NCBI GenBank assembly: GCA_027627225.1
Contig: CM051029.1
Location: forward strand, 23,765,851 to 23,829,850
Origin: Congeria kusceri
Lineage: Eukaryota; Mollusca; Bivalvia; Myida; Dreissenidae
Direction: 5' to 3'
Length of the DNA: 64,000 nt
The notes below the pieces were generated by a model. It was given only the letters and a program-made list of their open reading frames with translations, was not told the origin of the DNA and searched no databases. Positions 1-12,803 of this stretch are shown here, one piece after another (position 1 is the first letter of the stretch; every line of letters starts with the position of its first letter). Position numbers and translations under genes: made by a program.

Positions 1-1489
1 TGCTTTTCTGACCAGCAGCATCACTGAAAATAGTTTTCAGTACACAGTTTTACAGAAGTTTCTACTAACAGACAGATATGAATTTACACAACAATCATTG
101 CTTTAATAATTGTTTGATAGGACACCGATGTCAGCTGAGCAAATGCTGAATTTTAAGACTTGCTTTAGTAACCGACATATGAAGTTATGTTATAACTCTT
201 AACAGAATGAAAAAGCAAAATTGACGGCATTGGCAATATGGAAATTGTAACATAATTATATTATCATGTCAAAACATAGAACTTTATTAAATAAACTTGA
301 AAGCTAATACTTCATTGTAGTATATTTCCAAACTTCATGTTCCGTGTATTAATACAATTCAAACATTTTTATTATTCAGTTTATTTACAAGACCATTCGC
401 GAATTGTCAATATCTCAGTAACTATTACAATACAAACAAATGGCTTTACAATGAGATAATGAACTGATACCAACCTGTACATGGCTTGTATTCACCGTTT
501 GACTTGGTTTCTTTGTCACTTGTCCAATAGAGAATATTACTGACATCGCATCAGAATTAGTCAATGTTTCAATATTTCACGTCAACATAAACGGTCAAAC
601 TAATACACTTCTACGTGATTTTCCGAAGACACTGTCACAGTTCTTGACAGCTAATCATAGCCGACAAAATTTACATTGTTGCTGAGTCTTTTTCTCTTGA
701 AAATATACCTCTTTTAGGACGTTTTAGTCAAAGTCGGAATGATTTATATCAAGATAAAAAAACGCTGTCATATGCACATAAAATTGAATTAGCGTTCAAA
801 TAATCATGATTTCCAAAGGGAACAAACTCCTATTCCACTTTCGTTTTAGTTATAATCGTTACATTTTAATAGTTCTTTTATATCTAATTTGCATTTAAAA
901 TCAACGATATTAAAATCTGAAACAAATACTACGGTGTAGCTAAACAAAAATATAATTTTAACATATGTTTTGTTTGTATTCCGAACGCGAACGGTAATGT
1001 ACGGACGGCTACGGCTTTCATCGAAATTACACGGAAATTAACGAGGTAATGATGGGTCGAATACCTTAATTAAAATGTTTTAACCATTCTAAAACAAAAT
1101 CACCCAAAAAATATTTTTAATAAATAAATATTTAAAATCCTTGACTAAGTTTTAATAACATAGCTTTAGCTCTATGGCTACTATAATGCGACTGGGTTTC
1201 GTCCGTCGTGTGTGCATGCGTACATGCATGAGTGCGTCCGTGCGTCCGTTTACATTGTAAACATCTCTCATACTGCTAGGCAGAAGTCAATCCTATTACA
1301 CAGAACTCATCCTTCGGTATATGCTAGTTTATTTTTTTCGTATGGTTCCGGCGCATTGCATAATTAGGTGACAGGAGCTAAGAATACTTATTATATATAA
1401 ATATCTGTTAACAAAAATCTGTCTTAAACTACTAGTAGTTATTTTTACAAACTAGTTCACCACGTGTCTCACTTTAATAGACCTTATTA
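1..1489. other. AT-rich stretch without a recognised gene
   Basis: Both strands were read for domains and splice-flanked open blocks and nothing convincing was found. A short open block on the minus strand near 479-535 has AG and GT flanks and could be a stalk exon of the Ig gene that starts at 2734, but it shows no domain signature. A GTCCGT/GCGT-rich simple stretch lies near 1200-1250. Confidence 0.5.
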
Positions 1490-2070
1490 AAAAAAAACTT
1501 CTTGTCTGAAACTACTATGTCTGTGTCTTTGATATTTGGTAGGTAGCATCGCTTTGTGGCCCGTTACCTCAATTGTAAAAACGGTGCTCCTGAGCTAAAC
1601 ATGGCCCGCCTCAAGGGCTACTGTTTTACATTGACATGTAGGAAAAACTTTCAATAATCTTCATGTCTACCAGGCCTAGGCCTTTGCTATTTGGTATGTA
1701 GCATTACCTTATGGGCCTCTACCGGAATAGTTAAAAGGTTACACCTCGTCCTTATAATGGTTCCACCCCGGATAAAGACTTTGATAAAGCGATGATATTT
1801 TGATAAAGACTAATAGGAAAAATACTTAAAATCTACTTGTCTGAAACTGACCTAGGCATAGGCGTTTGATATGTAGCAGCGCATTATGGATCTTTACCAA
1901 ATGTAAAAATGTTGTCACTGGGCATAAAAATGGTCCGCCACGGGATTTAATATTTGTATACGGACGTTTAATAGGAAAAACCTTGAAGTTAAAAATCTCC
2001 GTGTCCAAAACTACCCAAACCACTTAGAGACCAAAGCCTTTTATATTTGGTATGCTGCCTTGCCTGATTT
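1490..2070. repeat. Degenerate tandem repeat, about four units of 155-181 bp
   Basis: Each unit has the same order of landmarks: CTTGTCTGAAACTAC-like block, then TTTGATATTTGGTATGTAGCA-like block, then a CTNTACC block, then ATGGTCCGCC-like block. The TTTGATATTTGG landmark or its degenerate form falls near 1527, 1682, 1863 and 2039. Units are diverged, so the array is old. No coding potential is retained. Confidence 0.65.
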
Positions 2071-2258
2071 TCTTATTTTAAACTTTTTAACGTGATTAGT
2101 ACCGTTAAAAAATGCGTTCGTCGATAAAACAGAAACGTTTTAAAAGCAATAAATTAACATTTGCAGGAATAATTAATACACATATAATAACAATTTTTTT
2201 TGTAAAATGAACGCAAACAGTCGATATAAATATTCCATCTTACTTAACAACCACGTAC

Positions 2259-2734
2259 CTGCAACTTTGATGGTAACATTGTTACTGGATTGTTCAAAAG
2301 CGCGTCCTCCTTTCAAGAATATTGCACATCTCCACTGCTCGTTGTCAAAAGTAACATTCAATATCGTCAAGTTAAACACATTTTTTTGACCGCAATTATA
2401 TACATACAATGCTGGGTCAAGCTTTAGGGCTGCGTCAGTGCAAGTTCCGTCTTCATTCACTAAAAAGAATATTGGACTATTGTTTCTGTTCCACTGGAAA
2501 TATTGTGGACTGGTACCGGTGTATGAATACAGCAAAGAAACTTTCCCGTATCTGTCAGGAATTGGAGGCAAAAGCACGAGGCTTGATCCTAGAGCGCCTA
2601 CAAACAATTGATTCAATTGATTAATAATAACAACATATGACAAACGTATCTGCACACATATAAATGTTGTGTTTTATGATAAAATAAAGTAAACACAAAC
2701 CTTGGGCTAACGGCAATACAATCCATAATAACAT
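2259..2734 (-). CDS. 5' end of an Ig-domain surface or secreted protein gene (two exons)
   Basis: Exon 1 (2734-2701) encodes a short hydrophobic leader, MLLWIVLPLAQ, and ends in phase 1 at a GTTTGT donor. A 103-bp intron follows. Exon 2 (2597-2259) starts after TTTGTAG, is 339 bp, is phase 1-1, and ends at CAG|GTACGT. It encodes one V-like Ig domain: YFQWNR is the core Trp strand, and NLTILNVTFDNEQWRCAIF is the strand-F region with DxxxWxC in place of the usual DxGxYxC. Several NxT/S sites fit an extracellular protein. The reading frame is continuous across the junction. Later exons (further Ig, membrane or tail) were not found with confidence to the left, so the gene is probably cut by the window edge. 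Ligand and function are unknown. Confidence 0.7.
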
Positions 2735-4267
2735 AGTGATTTATCTTTCAACTAGTAAAAAAAACTGATTTATAAACCAAGTATTCACATTCAACTAAAT
2801 AATGTGAACTGTAATTGCAAAAGAACATGTACGTTTCGTACATAAATGAATGTGTAATGAAAGGAATGTAGTTAACACAATACGTGCAGTGACACTGACG
2901 TAACAAACTCATGTTCACACAACGAAATATAACCCGAGACATTGAGTGTGGGCGGAAGGTAAATGTAGTGACTCGTTTTTCAAACATTCAGATAAAATCG
3001 GTCAGCTTTCGCACTTAGCTGTATCGGATTAACTTTATCCACCTGACCACCAACCAAGTATTCAAAATATACTATAGCTACGTCTCTACTTATTTGCCTA
3101 CTTTCTCTTATTTTCAAAACAAATTCATTCTATTATGTTATTTATTATTGATTTGTGAATGCACGTGCTATATACGTTTGAAGCAAAGTGTAAATTATAT
3201 GAACATACCTACTAACTGTAAGCGAATGTTGATACCAACATTTACATAATATTTGTTTATTTCTGTTTAAAATAGTAATATATTGCATGAGCAGTCACAT
3301 AGGAGACCATTAGTGAAAACTATTATGTTTCTATGACCAAGAAATTGAACAATTACTGTTTCTAACATATTTAATCGTATTCCTGCTTAATTTATATTCG
3401 TACATTCTCTTTCCGACAACGAAGAAGATGTACATATTTAAAACTATTCCCACACACCAAGAGTGAAAGTACAATAACAACTTGGTAAAATAAAAGTGCA
3501 TGCGATAAATCGGAACATCGTTTTATAGCCCCTTTATTTACGTAGGCAGTTTTCCGTGTCAGATGTGTGATGATATGAGTGACTGTAATTCAATTGAACG
3601 GCGCATTCTTTTGTATTGCTATTTCATTTGAATAACTATGCTATGAGGTTAAATGTAATGCACACTAATCATGACTTATGTATAATTGTACTGTTATTAA
3701 CCATGAGCCAAGTGTGGGGTTGGACATGGCTTTAAGCCGGTTTAAGCCTCAATTGCTTTGTTTTGACTGTTCAAAGGCGGTAGCCCCAGTTTTATTCATT
3801 ATTAATCTTTTGTTTGTGTTGTGTGTTGTTCGTATATATGTGTGTTGCAGTTAGTCACTTGCCGATGTTAAAGACAAATGCCACTCTATTGTTAAAATCA
3901 CTGTGTTGATATTCTAATGTTCCATGCTTTCCATGAATAACTATACTTCTAACGGTAATATTAACTGCCATCAAATGGACAAGTCATTTTAAGGACCGTT
4001 TATGAAACATTTTGAACATTATTAGAAGTTAACAATATATAATAAATTCAACAATTTACGAACTAAAAATCACTTTGTAACGACGCCAATTTGTTTATTA
4101 TTACTTATTTTTTCTCCATTTCCTGTACTAAATTTTTGTTCAATTTAAGATACTGGCATATATTTATGAGACGACCGTCGAACTTGAAACCGTTCACTGA
4201 CCACAATAACGGGATTTCTCCATGCAAAAATCATGCATGGGATTAACATTCCTGTTCTAAATGTACC
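2735..4267. other. Intergenic AT-rich DNA upstream of the Ig gene
   Basis: No coding exon, RNA gene or repeat is recognised. It should contain the promoter of the minus-strand gene that starts at 2734, but no clear core element can be assigned by eye. Confidence 0.4.
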
Positions 4268-5795
4268 TTATTGCATAAAAGTAATATAAAAACTAATATT
4301 TAACTTTGAGGAGTATACACTTACATTGTAATTCTATCTAGCCAGACTTTATTGTTGAAAACATTTTATGTAGTGCTTATAGTTAAATACTAATTTTATT
4401 TGAATCGTATTAATTTATAAACAAAATTGAAAATGACGTATCATATAATTAATTTAAAGCCAAACAACCTTAAAATTATCTCTTTATTTCGCTTTTCGAA
4501 AGAGATTATTATAAAAGGAATCGATAGTATAAATTATTTGGTAATACTCTCCAATGATATGTTTTCCTTTTTTCGAAGAGAATTCAAATGGAGTCTTCAC
4601 TTAAGTATTATAACAAATAATACACAATAGAAATAGTAATAATATCTATGATACGTTTAAAGAATAAAATATGCATAAGCATATATTACGAAACGATGTA
4701 AAGAATCACTAGTCTTAATGTGATTTTGAAAACGCAAGTGTGTGATGACGATATATGTGTAACATTGGCAAATGTCTATATGTATAAAATTCAAAGGTAA
4801 CCAAGTATATGCTAATTTCTTCTTGAACCTAGCGTCATAATTTGACACGTGTTTTCGAAATCTTTAAGTGTAAACTGATGATTGATGTAACACTATATAA
4901 TTATACAATTATTAATGCTTTTTTAACCTAGCGTCATAATTTGACACGTGTTTTTTTTATATCTTTAAGTGTAAACTGTTGATTGATGTAACACTATATA
5001 ATAGTACAATTATGTGTATTACAAAGCAAAAACGTATACCGAATATTTGAGTGAATGTAATGATCTATATCTACTGTATTGCTGTAAAGTGTAAACTGAT
5101 AATTGATGTAACACTATATAATAGTACAATTATGTGTACCAAATGTTATCCAATTTATTACACAATGTTTGTGTATATACGCAGTACTCCCGTAGTGTTA
5201 TAAATACACGTGTTTTTGATATCTTTAAGTGTAAACTGTGAATCCCGTTTGTGTATATACGCATTACTCCCGTGTTATAAATACATATGAAGACATAAAC
5301 GCATACTGAATATTTCAGTTAATGTAATGTTCTAAATCTACTGTATTGCCTTAAAGTAATATAATAACTGATTCAACTTTTAGGAATTTACACTAACCTT
5401 GCAATTCTATTTGGCCAGACAATATTGTTGAAAATATATTATGTAGTGCTTATTGTTAAACACTATTATTAGCTAAATTCGTATTAATCTATAAACGAAG
5501 TTGAAAATCACGTACCATACAATCAATTTAAAACTGAACAACCTTTAAATTATCTCTTTATTTGGCTTTTCAAAAGAGGTATTTTATAAAAAGGAATCGC
5601 TAGTATAAATTACTTTGGTAATATCCTCCAAAGATTTTTCTTCTTTTTTGAAGAGAAATCAAATGGAGTCTCTATTTTAAGTACTATAACAAATAATGTA
5701 TAATAGGAATAGTAATAATATGTATGATATGTTTAAAGAATAAAATATGCTTAAGCGTAAATTACGAAACGATGTAAAGGATCACTACTGTTTAA
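4268..5795. repeat. Tandem segmental duplication, two about 440-bp copies offset by about 1.07 kb
   Basis: About 4268-4710 and 5346-5795 align along their whole length. Shared landmarks include GCCAGAC..TATTGTTGAAAA, TGTAGTGCTTAT, TTATCTCTTTATTT, AAAAGGAATCG.TAGTATAAATTA, AAATGGAGTCT and ATTACGAAACGATGTAAAG. Small indels and substitutions are spread throughout. Neither copy holds an open frame that the other conserves, so it looks non-coding. Confidence 0.8.
4826..5285. repeat. Nested short repeats inside the duplicated region
   Basis: A block with AACCTAGCGTCATAATTTGA, then CACGTGTTTT, then AGTGTAAACTG and GATGTAACACTATATAAT occurs at about 4826 and 4926, with partial copies near 5086 and 5205. 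A second block, TTTGTGTATATACGCA.TACTCCCGT..TATAAATACA, occurs at about 5169 and 5248. This is the spacer of the larger tandem duplication. Confidence 0.7.
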
Positions 5796-5849
5796 GATAA
5801 AGTAAATTATACATTTATGTATGTCTGGCATCCCTGATATTGACCTTGC

Positions 5850-6455
5850 TGTTCATAAGTAAGTTTACTAAGAAAGTATTATTTTATTACCGCTTGTTGC
5901 AAAATCAATAAAAACATTTAGTGCTGTCTGATAAGAAAGGTTACTAAGAAAACATTATATTTTATTACCCATTGTTTTATAAACAATTAGAACATTTAAT
6001 GCCGGTGATTAGTAATGTTACTAAGAAAACACCATTGTATTACCACTTGTTCTACAATCAATTAAAACATTTAGCTCCGTTTGGTAAGTAAGTTTACTAA
6101 GAAACTATGTTATTACCGCTTGTTGTAAAATAAATTAGAACATTTAATGCTGTTATAAGTAAGTTACTAAGAAAATATTACTTTATTACGCCTTGTTTTT
6201 ATAAACAATTAGAACATCTAATGGTGGAGATAAGCAATTTTACTAAAAATACTATTTTATTACCGCTTGTTGTATAATCATTTAGAACATTTAGCATTGT
6301 TTGATAAGTATTATAATTAGAACATTTGGTGCAGTTTTACTAAGAAAATATTTTATTACTGCCGCTTGGTGTTAAATCAATTAGAACATTTAGTGTGGTT
6401 GACATGTATGGTTACTCAGAAACTATTTTCTTTAATACCCCTTGTTGTAACATTC
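5850..6455. repeat. Minisatellite, about 76-bp unit, roughly 7-8 copies
   Basis: Units begin with TTACTAAGAAA and continue with TTTTATTACCGCTTGTTG, then AATTAGAACATTTA and a GATAAGTA end. Starts fall near 5866, 5942, 6019, 6095, 6165, 6240, 6337 and 6411, with a truncated unit near 6301. The last unit stops within its CTTGTTGTAACATTC part, at or near the 5' end of the LINE. Confidence 0.8.
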
Positions 6456-6653
6456 TCCCATACCATTATTCTCAACTCTGATTCATTACACCCATACCTT
6501 TTTTTATTTCACCTGTTGTTGTTTTTTCTTCTTTTTCATTTATACCATTGTAAATTGCAAAATGAAATGTCTATTCTACATGCACTTCTGTATCGTTTTG
6601 CATCGAACAATAATATGTGGGTATCTTCAACTACATTAAGAATATGAATCGAA

Positions 6654-8235
6654 ATGAGTGCACTTAAAATCTTATCGTTGAATTGTAGAGGCATCCAAGG
6701 TATTAAAAAGCGTCTCCAAGTTTTTCAATATTTAAAGGACACAAACTGTGATATATATTGCCTACACTTTACTGAGGAACAATATAAAAGTATATATTCA
6801 CAATGGGGAAATGAGTGTGTTCTAAGCTATCACAGTTCAAATTCAAGAGGTATTCCAATATTGTTTTCCAAACATATAGAATATAACATTCATAAACAAG
6901 AATGCGATGAATTAGGAAACTATATCCTACTAGATTTAACTGTTGGAGAAACCCAGTTAACTTTGGCCTCAATATACGGTCCTAATACAGACAATCTAGA
7001 TTTTTTGACAACATTTTTAATAAAATCGACAAATACGACAATGAGAGATACTGTATATGTGGAGATTTTAATTTAGTACTAGATCACGAGTTAGATTATT
7101 ATAATTACAACAAAACAAAAACGCAAGGTCGACATTAACTGATTATATAAATGAACGTGGTCTTATTGATCCGTTTAGACATAAATACCCCCTTACTAAA
7201 CGCTACACGTGGCGTAGAACCGATCCGCTCTAACAGGCTCGATTAGATTTGTGTTTACTATCGCCTATCCTATTACCTAGTGTATCCGATATTCAAATAA
7301 AGCCAAGTCTTCAATCAGATCATTCTATTGTAGAACGGACCCTAGAATTTAGCAATTTTTCTCACGGAAAAGGTCTATGGAAACATAATAACATGTTGTT
7401 AAAAGATATTAACTACATTAATACGATTAAGAATAAAAGTTTGGAAATAAAAGAACAATATATGCTTCCCGTTTACGATTATAGAAATATTCAGCTTATC
7501 CCTGACGAAGAATTATAACTTACAATTGATGACCAACTTTTTTTGGAAATATTACTGATGGAAATTCGAGGAAAATGCATTTCATATAGCTCCTTTAAAA
7601 AGAAAGAAAGGGATACTAGAGAATTGAAAATTAAAACAGAAATGAACAATATTGAACGCGATATTTCTAATCTCCAAGCGGAACTTAAACTAATTAGCGA
7701 TGAAAAACTAAATGGAAACATAATCAGATCCATGGCCCAATGGATTGAAAATGGCGAAAAACCGACAAAGTTATTTTACAATTTAGAGAAATATAATTAC
7801 ACACCAAAAACCATCAATAAATTAGTCAACAGTGAAAATGTTGAAATTGACAAGCAGTCTGACATCCTCAATGAAACTGCTGCATTTTATAAACATTTGT
7901 ATAGTAATAAAGACGTAAATAACAGTGAGGAAGAAACTAACATTTTCATATCGGATCTAAAGATACCGAAGCTTTCAAATGATCAACGAGAATATTTAGA
8001 AGGCCCTATAACGCTTACTGAAGCATCTTCAGTTTAAAAACACATGGCAAATAATAAAAGTCCGGGATCGTCGGGTTTTACAGCAGAATTTTTTAATATG
8101 TTTTGGAAACAATTAGGTGTATTCGTCTGTAGAGCTTTGAACCACGCATTTAGAGTCGGAAAATTATCAATTACTCAAACTCAAGGAATTATTATAACAT
8201 GTATTCCTAAGGGAGATAAACCAAGACAGTTTTAA
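6654..8235 (+). pseudogene. LINE ORF2, endonuclease and linker part, broken
   Basis: The start ATG opens MSALKILSLNCRGIQG, the typical first strand of LINE APE endonucleases (the Asn in LNCRG). LASIYGPNTDN and, after a frameshift near 7055, CGDFNLVLD follow; the Asp-Phe-Asn is the conserved metal/DNA contact. A second shift near 7130 leads to the frame used for the rest of the element, with INERGLIDPFR and YTWRRTDPL. The SDHSIV block near 7317 is the catalytic Asp-His pair. In this last frame TAA stops interrupt at 7231, 7516, 8035 and 8233. The coiled linker (RDTRELKIKTEMNNIERDIS) and the WIENGEKPTKLFYNLE motif lie between. It cannot be translated as one protein. Confidence 0.85.
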
Positions 8236-10389
8236 AAAAACTGGCGTCGTATCACTTTACTTAATACCATTTATAAAATCGGGGCTGGTTGTATAGCCAA
8301 TCGTTTAAAAAGACATATTGACATATTGGTTAACCATGATCAAACTGGATTTATAAAAGGCAGATTTATCGGTGAGAATACACGATTAATCTATGATATA
8401 ATGCAATATACTGAAACAAATGATATACCTGGTCTTTTACTTCTGATAGACTTCGAAAAAGCATTCGATTCATTATCATGGCCCTTTATTAATGAAACAC
8501 TTAAGTTATTCAATTTTGGGAAAGACATACAGCGCTGGTTCAATGTTCTATATCAAAATGGTACCTCGACAGTTATACAATGTGTTTTTTTGTCTGAATT
8601 CTTCCCAATACAACGTGGTTGTCGTCAAGGAGACCCACTGAGTTGCTATTTATTTATTTTATGCGCTGAAATTCTATCCATTAAGTTAAGATCAAGAACT
8701 AAAATAAAAGGAATAACTGTAAATGAAATCGAACATAGACTTTCCCAATTTGCGGACGATACTACAATCATCTTGGATGGCTCTAGCGATTCACTTACTG
8801 AAACTTTAGAAGTATTATCAAACTTTAGTTATTATTCAGGACTTCAAGTTAACTTTGATAAAACTAAGGTTGTCTGGATTGGCAAAAATAAATATAGTTC
8901 CGATAGCATTAAAACAAAATTGAAATTAATTTGGAATCAACAAAGCTTTGAAATGTTGGGTTTAAAATTTCACGTAGATCTACAAAAAATGACGGATCTG
9001 AATTACACAAATAAACTCGCCGATATGTGTTCTATATTAAGCAACTGGAAAAGAAGAATACTATCTCCTATAGGTAAAATACAGGTTATTAAAACCTTAG
9101 CATTACCGCTCTTTAATCATCTAATTACCGCTCTGCCAAATCCCTCACTCTTGGTTTTAAATAAAATTAACGAGCTGTTTTTTGACTTTGTGTGGAACGG
9201 TAAATCAAAGGTTAACCAAGCAATTCTTATAAAACAATATAAAGTTGGTGGTTTAAATATGATTTACTTGCCCTCCTATATTAGGTCTTTAAAAATGTCA
9301 TGGATTAGACGAATTATAATGGGAAACGGAAAATGGTTTAATATTGTAAACACTTTTATTGATCTTAATAAATTATACAACTGTGGAGTACATTACCCTG
9401 AAAGCTTACTATCTAGAATAGATAATGATTTCTGGAAAGACTCCCTAGAAGCATATGTGTTTTTCCTAAAAAAGGAAAATATTAAACATTCCAATGTGCT
9501 GTACTACCCATTATTTTACAATCCAAATTTAATAATTGGACAGAAGAGTTTTTTCTTAGCTTCATGGTTTAACACAGGCGTGCATGCTATTGGAGATATC
9601 ATAAAAGATATTAAATCATTGTCTTTTTATGAATACGATGAATTTTGTACACTCTACAACTTCAGTCCGAACTATCTTCATTACCAAGGAGTTATACACT
9701 CTGTCTCTAGCTTTTTAAAGACAACTCAGATCTCAAGGAACTGTACCTATTTCAAACCATTTATACCACCATGCTTACAGAGTATCTTAAAATTTTCCAG
9801 TGGGACTAAACCAATGTATTCAATTTTAAAAGAAAATGATTCAATACCGTCATGCAAATCTAAATGGTGTGAAACTTTTGGAAATATAAAAGACGATGAA
9901 TGGTCAGCCGTCTTCGAAATGCCTTTTATAATAACACAAGATTCACACTTACAGTGGCTACAGTATAGAATTATTCACAGAATATTAGGCACTAACAAAC
10001 TTCTATTTAAAATAAAATATACCGATACTGACAAATGCACTTTCTGTAAAAATTGTACAGAAACCATAGTTCATATTTTTTGGGATTGTCCAATTATCCA
10101 CAAATTCATTATGGATCTTTTTAACTGTATACCAAATTCCAAGGATCTTCTTAACCGGGAACGTTTTATTCTTGGTTACAAGAAGAAATCTGATAACATT
10201 CTGAATATGGTTTGCCTTATTACAAAAATCTTCATCTATAGTTGTAAAATGAAATTAAAAGCACCTTCCGTCTCTTTTGCTAAACAATACTTTAAATACG
10301 AAAACAAGGTTTTGCAGGAATTTAAATGCTATCGGAACAAGAGGTCGACAAATGGAACATGTTTTTGCCAATCTTTACATAGGCAATAA
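8236..10389 (+). pseudogene. LINE ORF2, reverse transcriptase and C-terminal part, still open
   Basis: After the TAA at 8233 the frame stays open for over 700 codons. Numbering from Met at 8326, the RT palm motifs are LLLIDFEKAFDS (catalytic Asp near 41), QRGCRQGDPLS (95-105) and QFADDTTIIL (Asp pair 143-144). Thumb motifs follow (GLQVNFDKTK, LGLKFH). A C-terminal CTFCKNC..TIVHIFWDC knuckle lies near residue 575. All catalytic residues are present, but the protein is cut from its endonuclease by upstream stops, so this copy could only move in trans, if at all. Same frame as the pieces from 7147 onward. Confidence 0.9.
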
Positions 10390-10735
10390 CGGAAATAAAC
10401 GAATGTGAATGAATATTATCTTTACCCACAAACCTATCTCATTGTTTCTTTTGTTGTTCGCTGTTGCAAATGCCTTGTTATTAATATACCCAAAATAGAA
10501 ATGATGTCAAATGATGCTTTATGAATACGTTATTTATGTCTCTTTTTGTGCAGATGTCATTATTGTTGCTTACCTTTCATTGCAAAATACGATTATTGTA
10601 AGGTGCGGAGGAGGATGCCCTCGACCTTCACGCACCTATAGAAGAGGGAAATAAAGATTTACAATGGTAAAAAACAACAAAAAATCAACAACAAAAAAAC
10701 AACAACAACAAAAAAAACAAAAAAACACATTCCTT

Positions 10736-12394
10736 TGACGGGAAACTAGGACACCCAATGTCTTTTAATGGAGTTTCTCTCTCGCCGATGTGGAGTTTCA
10801 TATATGTTTATTCATGAGTAAACACCTAAATGAAATAAAGGAACAAGAGCAGTCATTCGCTTACTTCCGCAGCATTGCAAGAGGAAACGTCAATGGAAAT
10901 CAAGGCTTATTTGTCACAAAGGGTTCTGTTTATAAACATTTTACATTAAGGTCAATTGTTAGATGAAAAAAATAATAATTAGAATGTTATTGTTCTTGGA
11001 ACCGCGGGATAAATGTTTGGAAAATATGCAAAAATGTTCCTGTCGCAGAGGCTCTGTAAACTTATCTGCATAGATCAAATATCGTTTAAGTGGATATATT
11101 CAACCAATCTAGGGCTAAGGAAACGTCCGAAATTATGTAAACGTTTATGCCAATGTCATACACATTTGCATGCCACACTTATATTATGGATATTTCTTCT
11201 GGAGGTAAAATTGAAGTGATTGATTTACTTATACTTAGGTTTGAATTGCTGTTTCGGTTATCATATCTAAATTGAAAGTCTCTTCAGACTTGTTAATACT
11301 AAAAAGAAAACGGGAAGGTAATAATTCAAGTAGGTAGTAAATATGTTCGAACGCTTTTATTGTGCGCACACAATAACCACTGTTAATATAAGAGGAAACT
11401 AATATGGGGTCTGTCATATGCCTCTGTGCGGCGTTTTTTATGGGATAATAACATCGGATTCATTTTGTTGCTGTTGAATAATTTATTTTTACTACCAGGG
11501 TTATAACACGCTGGGAAAATTTGTAACAACACAGCTTATTTTTTAATGAAATCTTAAGGACGTTATAATCTCACAGTTTCTCACGCACAAGACCCATATT
11601 TATAAAGTTTCTTAAAACGTTCTTTACTTCAGTTGAAAAACAAGTAAATCTTAGAATGTGTGTTTGACTCTATTGGTTGGAACTGTGTGCAAGACAAATA
11701 CAAATGGTTAATTTACTTGGACTTACATTGCAATTTCTGTGTCAAAATCGTTAAATGTCTTTGTCAGAATATCCAGTTGTAGAATTTGAGAATTTTAAGA
11801 TTATTGTTTTTAATTTTCGAGATTATTTATAAATACTAACCCAGTTCGCTATTGGGTAATGGCGGCTCAGGTTTGAGAGATAACTTCAAAACTTTGGCTT
11901 TGGCTTAGAATCATAGAATCAACTTGGTAGCCATAGTGATCGAGGTAATGTTTGATCAGTCTCTGCTCCCTTTGAGCATTGAATGTACTGCACACTATCT
12001 TGCTAAACATCGTATGACACGACGAGTTCTGCCGGAGACCTTGTGTAGGCAATTGCACATATTTATCACAGAAAATAGTTCTTTAGTGTTCAATGGGAGG
12101 AAAAAGATGATTGTCTTATGCTAGTTTAGTATACGTGTCTGCATTAATCATAAACGGATGAGTATGTATTACATGCATATACCTAGTACTGCAGTCACCA
12201 TTATATACCAAAATCATACAAGTTTAGGTTGTCAGAGAAATAAACTGCCCTTTATAAACACATCCAAAAATAATTCGTGAACGGTTGTTACCAACAATAG
12301 TTATTGTAAGTTGCACGCCATTGGCATAATCATAAGATCTGCTATTAGACGTGTGCATATTTGTGCCATAAATAATTAATGTCAACGACTTGAA
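10736..12394. other. Stretch without a recognised gene
   Basis: Short open frames occur here on both strands but show no domain motifs, splice-flanked exon structure or biased codon pattern. No RNA gene or clear repeat was seen. Confidence 0.45.
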
Positions 12395-12443
12395 TACTAG
12401 TAGTATAAGTAGAAGAAGCAGAAATAGTAGTAGTGGTAGTAGT

Positions 12444-12487
<44 letters not shown>

Positions 12488-12488
12488 T

Positions 12489-12519
<31 letters not shown>

Positions 12520-12542
12520 TAGTAGAAGAAGTAGTAGTAGTT

Positions 12543-12588
<46 letters not shown>

Positions 12589-12603
12589 AAATAGCAGTAG
12601 TAA

Positions 12604-12690
<87 letters not shown>

Positions 12691-12803
12691 AAGTAGTGGT
12701 AGTAGTAGCATGTAGTAGCATGTAGAAGCATGAAGTAGCATGTACTAGCAAGTAGTATTTGTAGTAGTGGTAACAGTAGTAGTAGTAGCAGTAGTAGTAA
12801 TAT
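12395..12803. repeat. Long TAG/GTA trinucleotide microsatellite
   Basis: About 400 bp of (TAG)n with scattered interruptions (TTG, GTG, AAG, CATG near 12710-12745). It makes artefactual open frames of poly-Val, poly-Tyr, poly-Thr and poly-Leu on both strands, none of which should be taken as genes. Confidence 0.97.

Larger units (their letters stand above)
6455..10735 (+). mobile_element. Tx1/L1-type non-LTR retrotransposon, nearly full length but decayed
   Basis: The element has an apurinic-endonuclease-like N-terminal region (from 6654), a reverse transcriptase core (8.2-9.1 kb), a long C-terminal region with a Cys/His knuckle, a short 3' UTR with AATAAAG near 10650, and an A-rich AC-interrupted tail (about 10670-10730). 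The RT core motifs and the CxxC..H..C knuckle fit the L1/Tx1 group. The 5' border is set only by where the upstream minisatellite stops, and no clear target-site duplication could be paired by eye. An upstream ORF1 was not identified. Confidence 0.85.

Noticed and set aside
479..535. Minus-strand open block with AG and GT flanks left of the first Ig gene
   Set aside because: Could be a stalk exon, but it ends in phase 0 while its neighbour needs phase 1, and there is no motif to support it.
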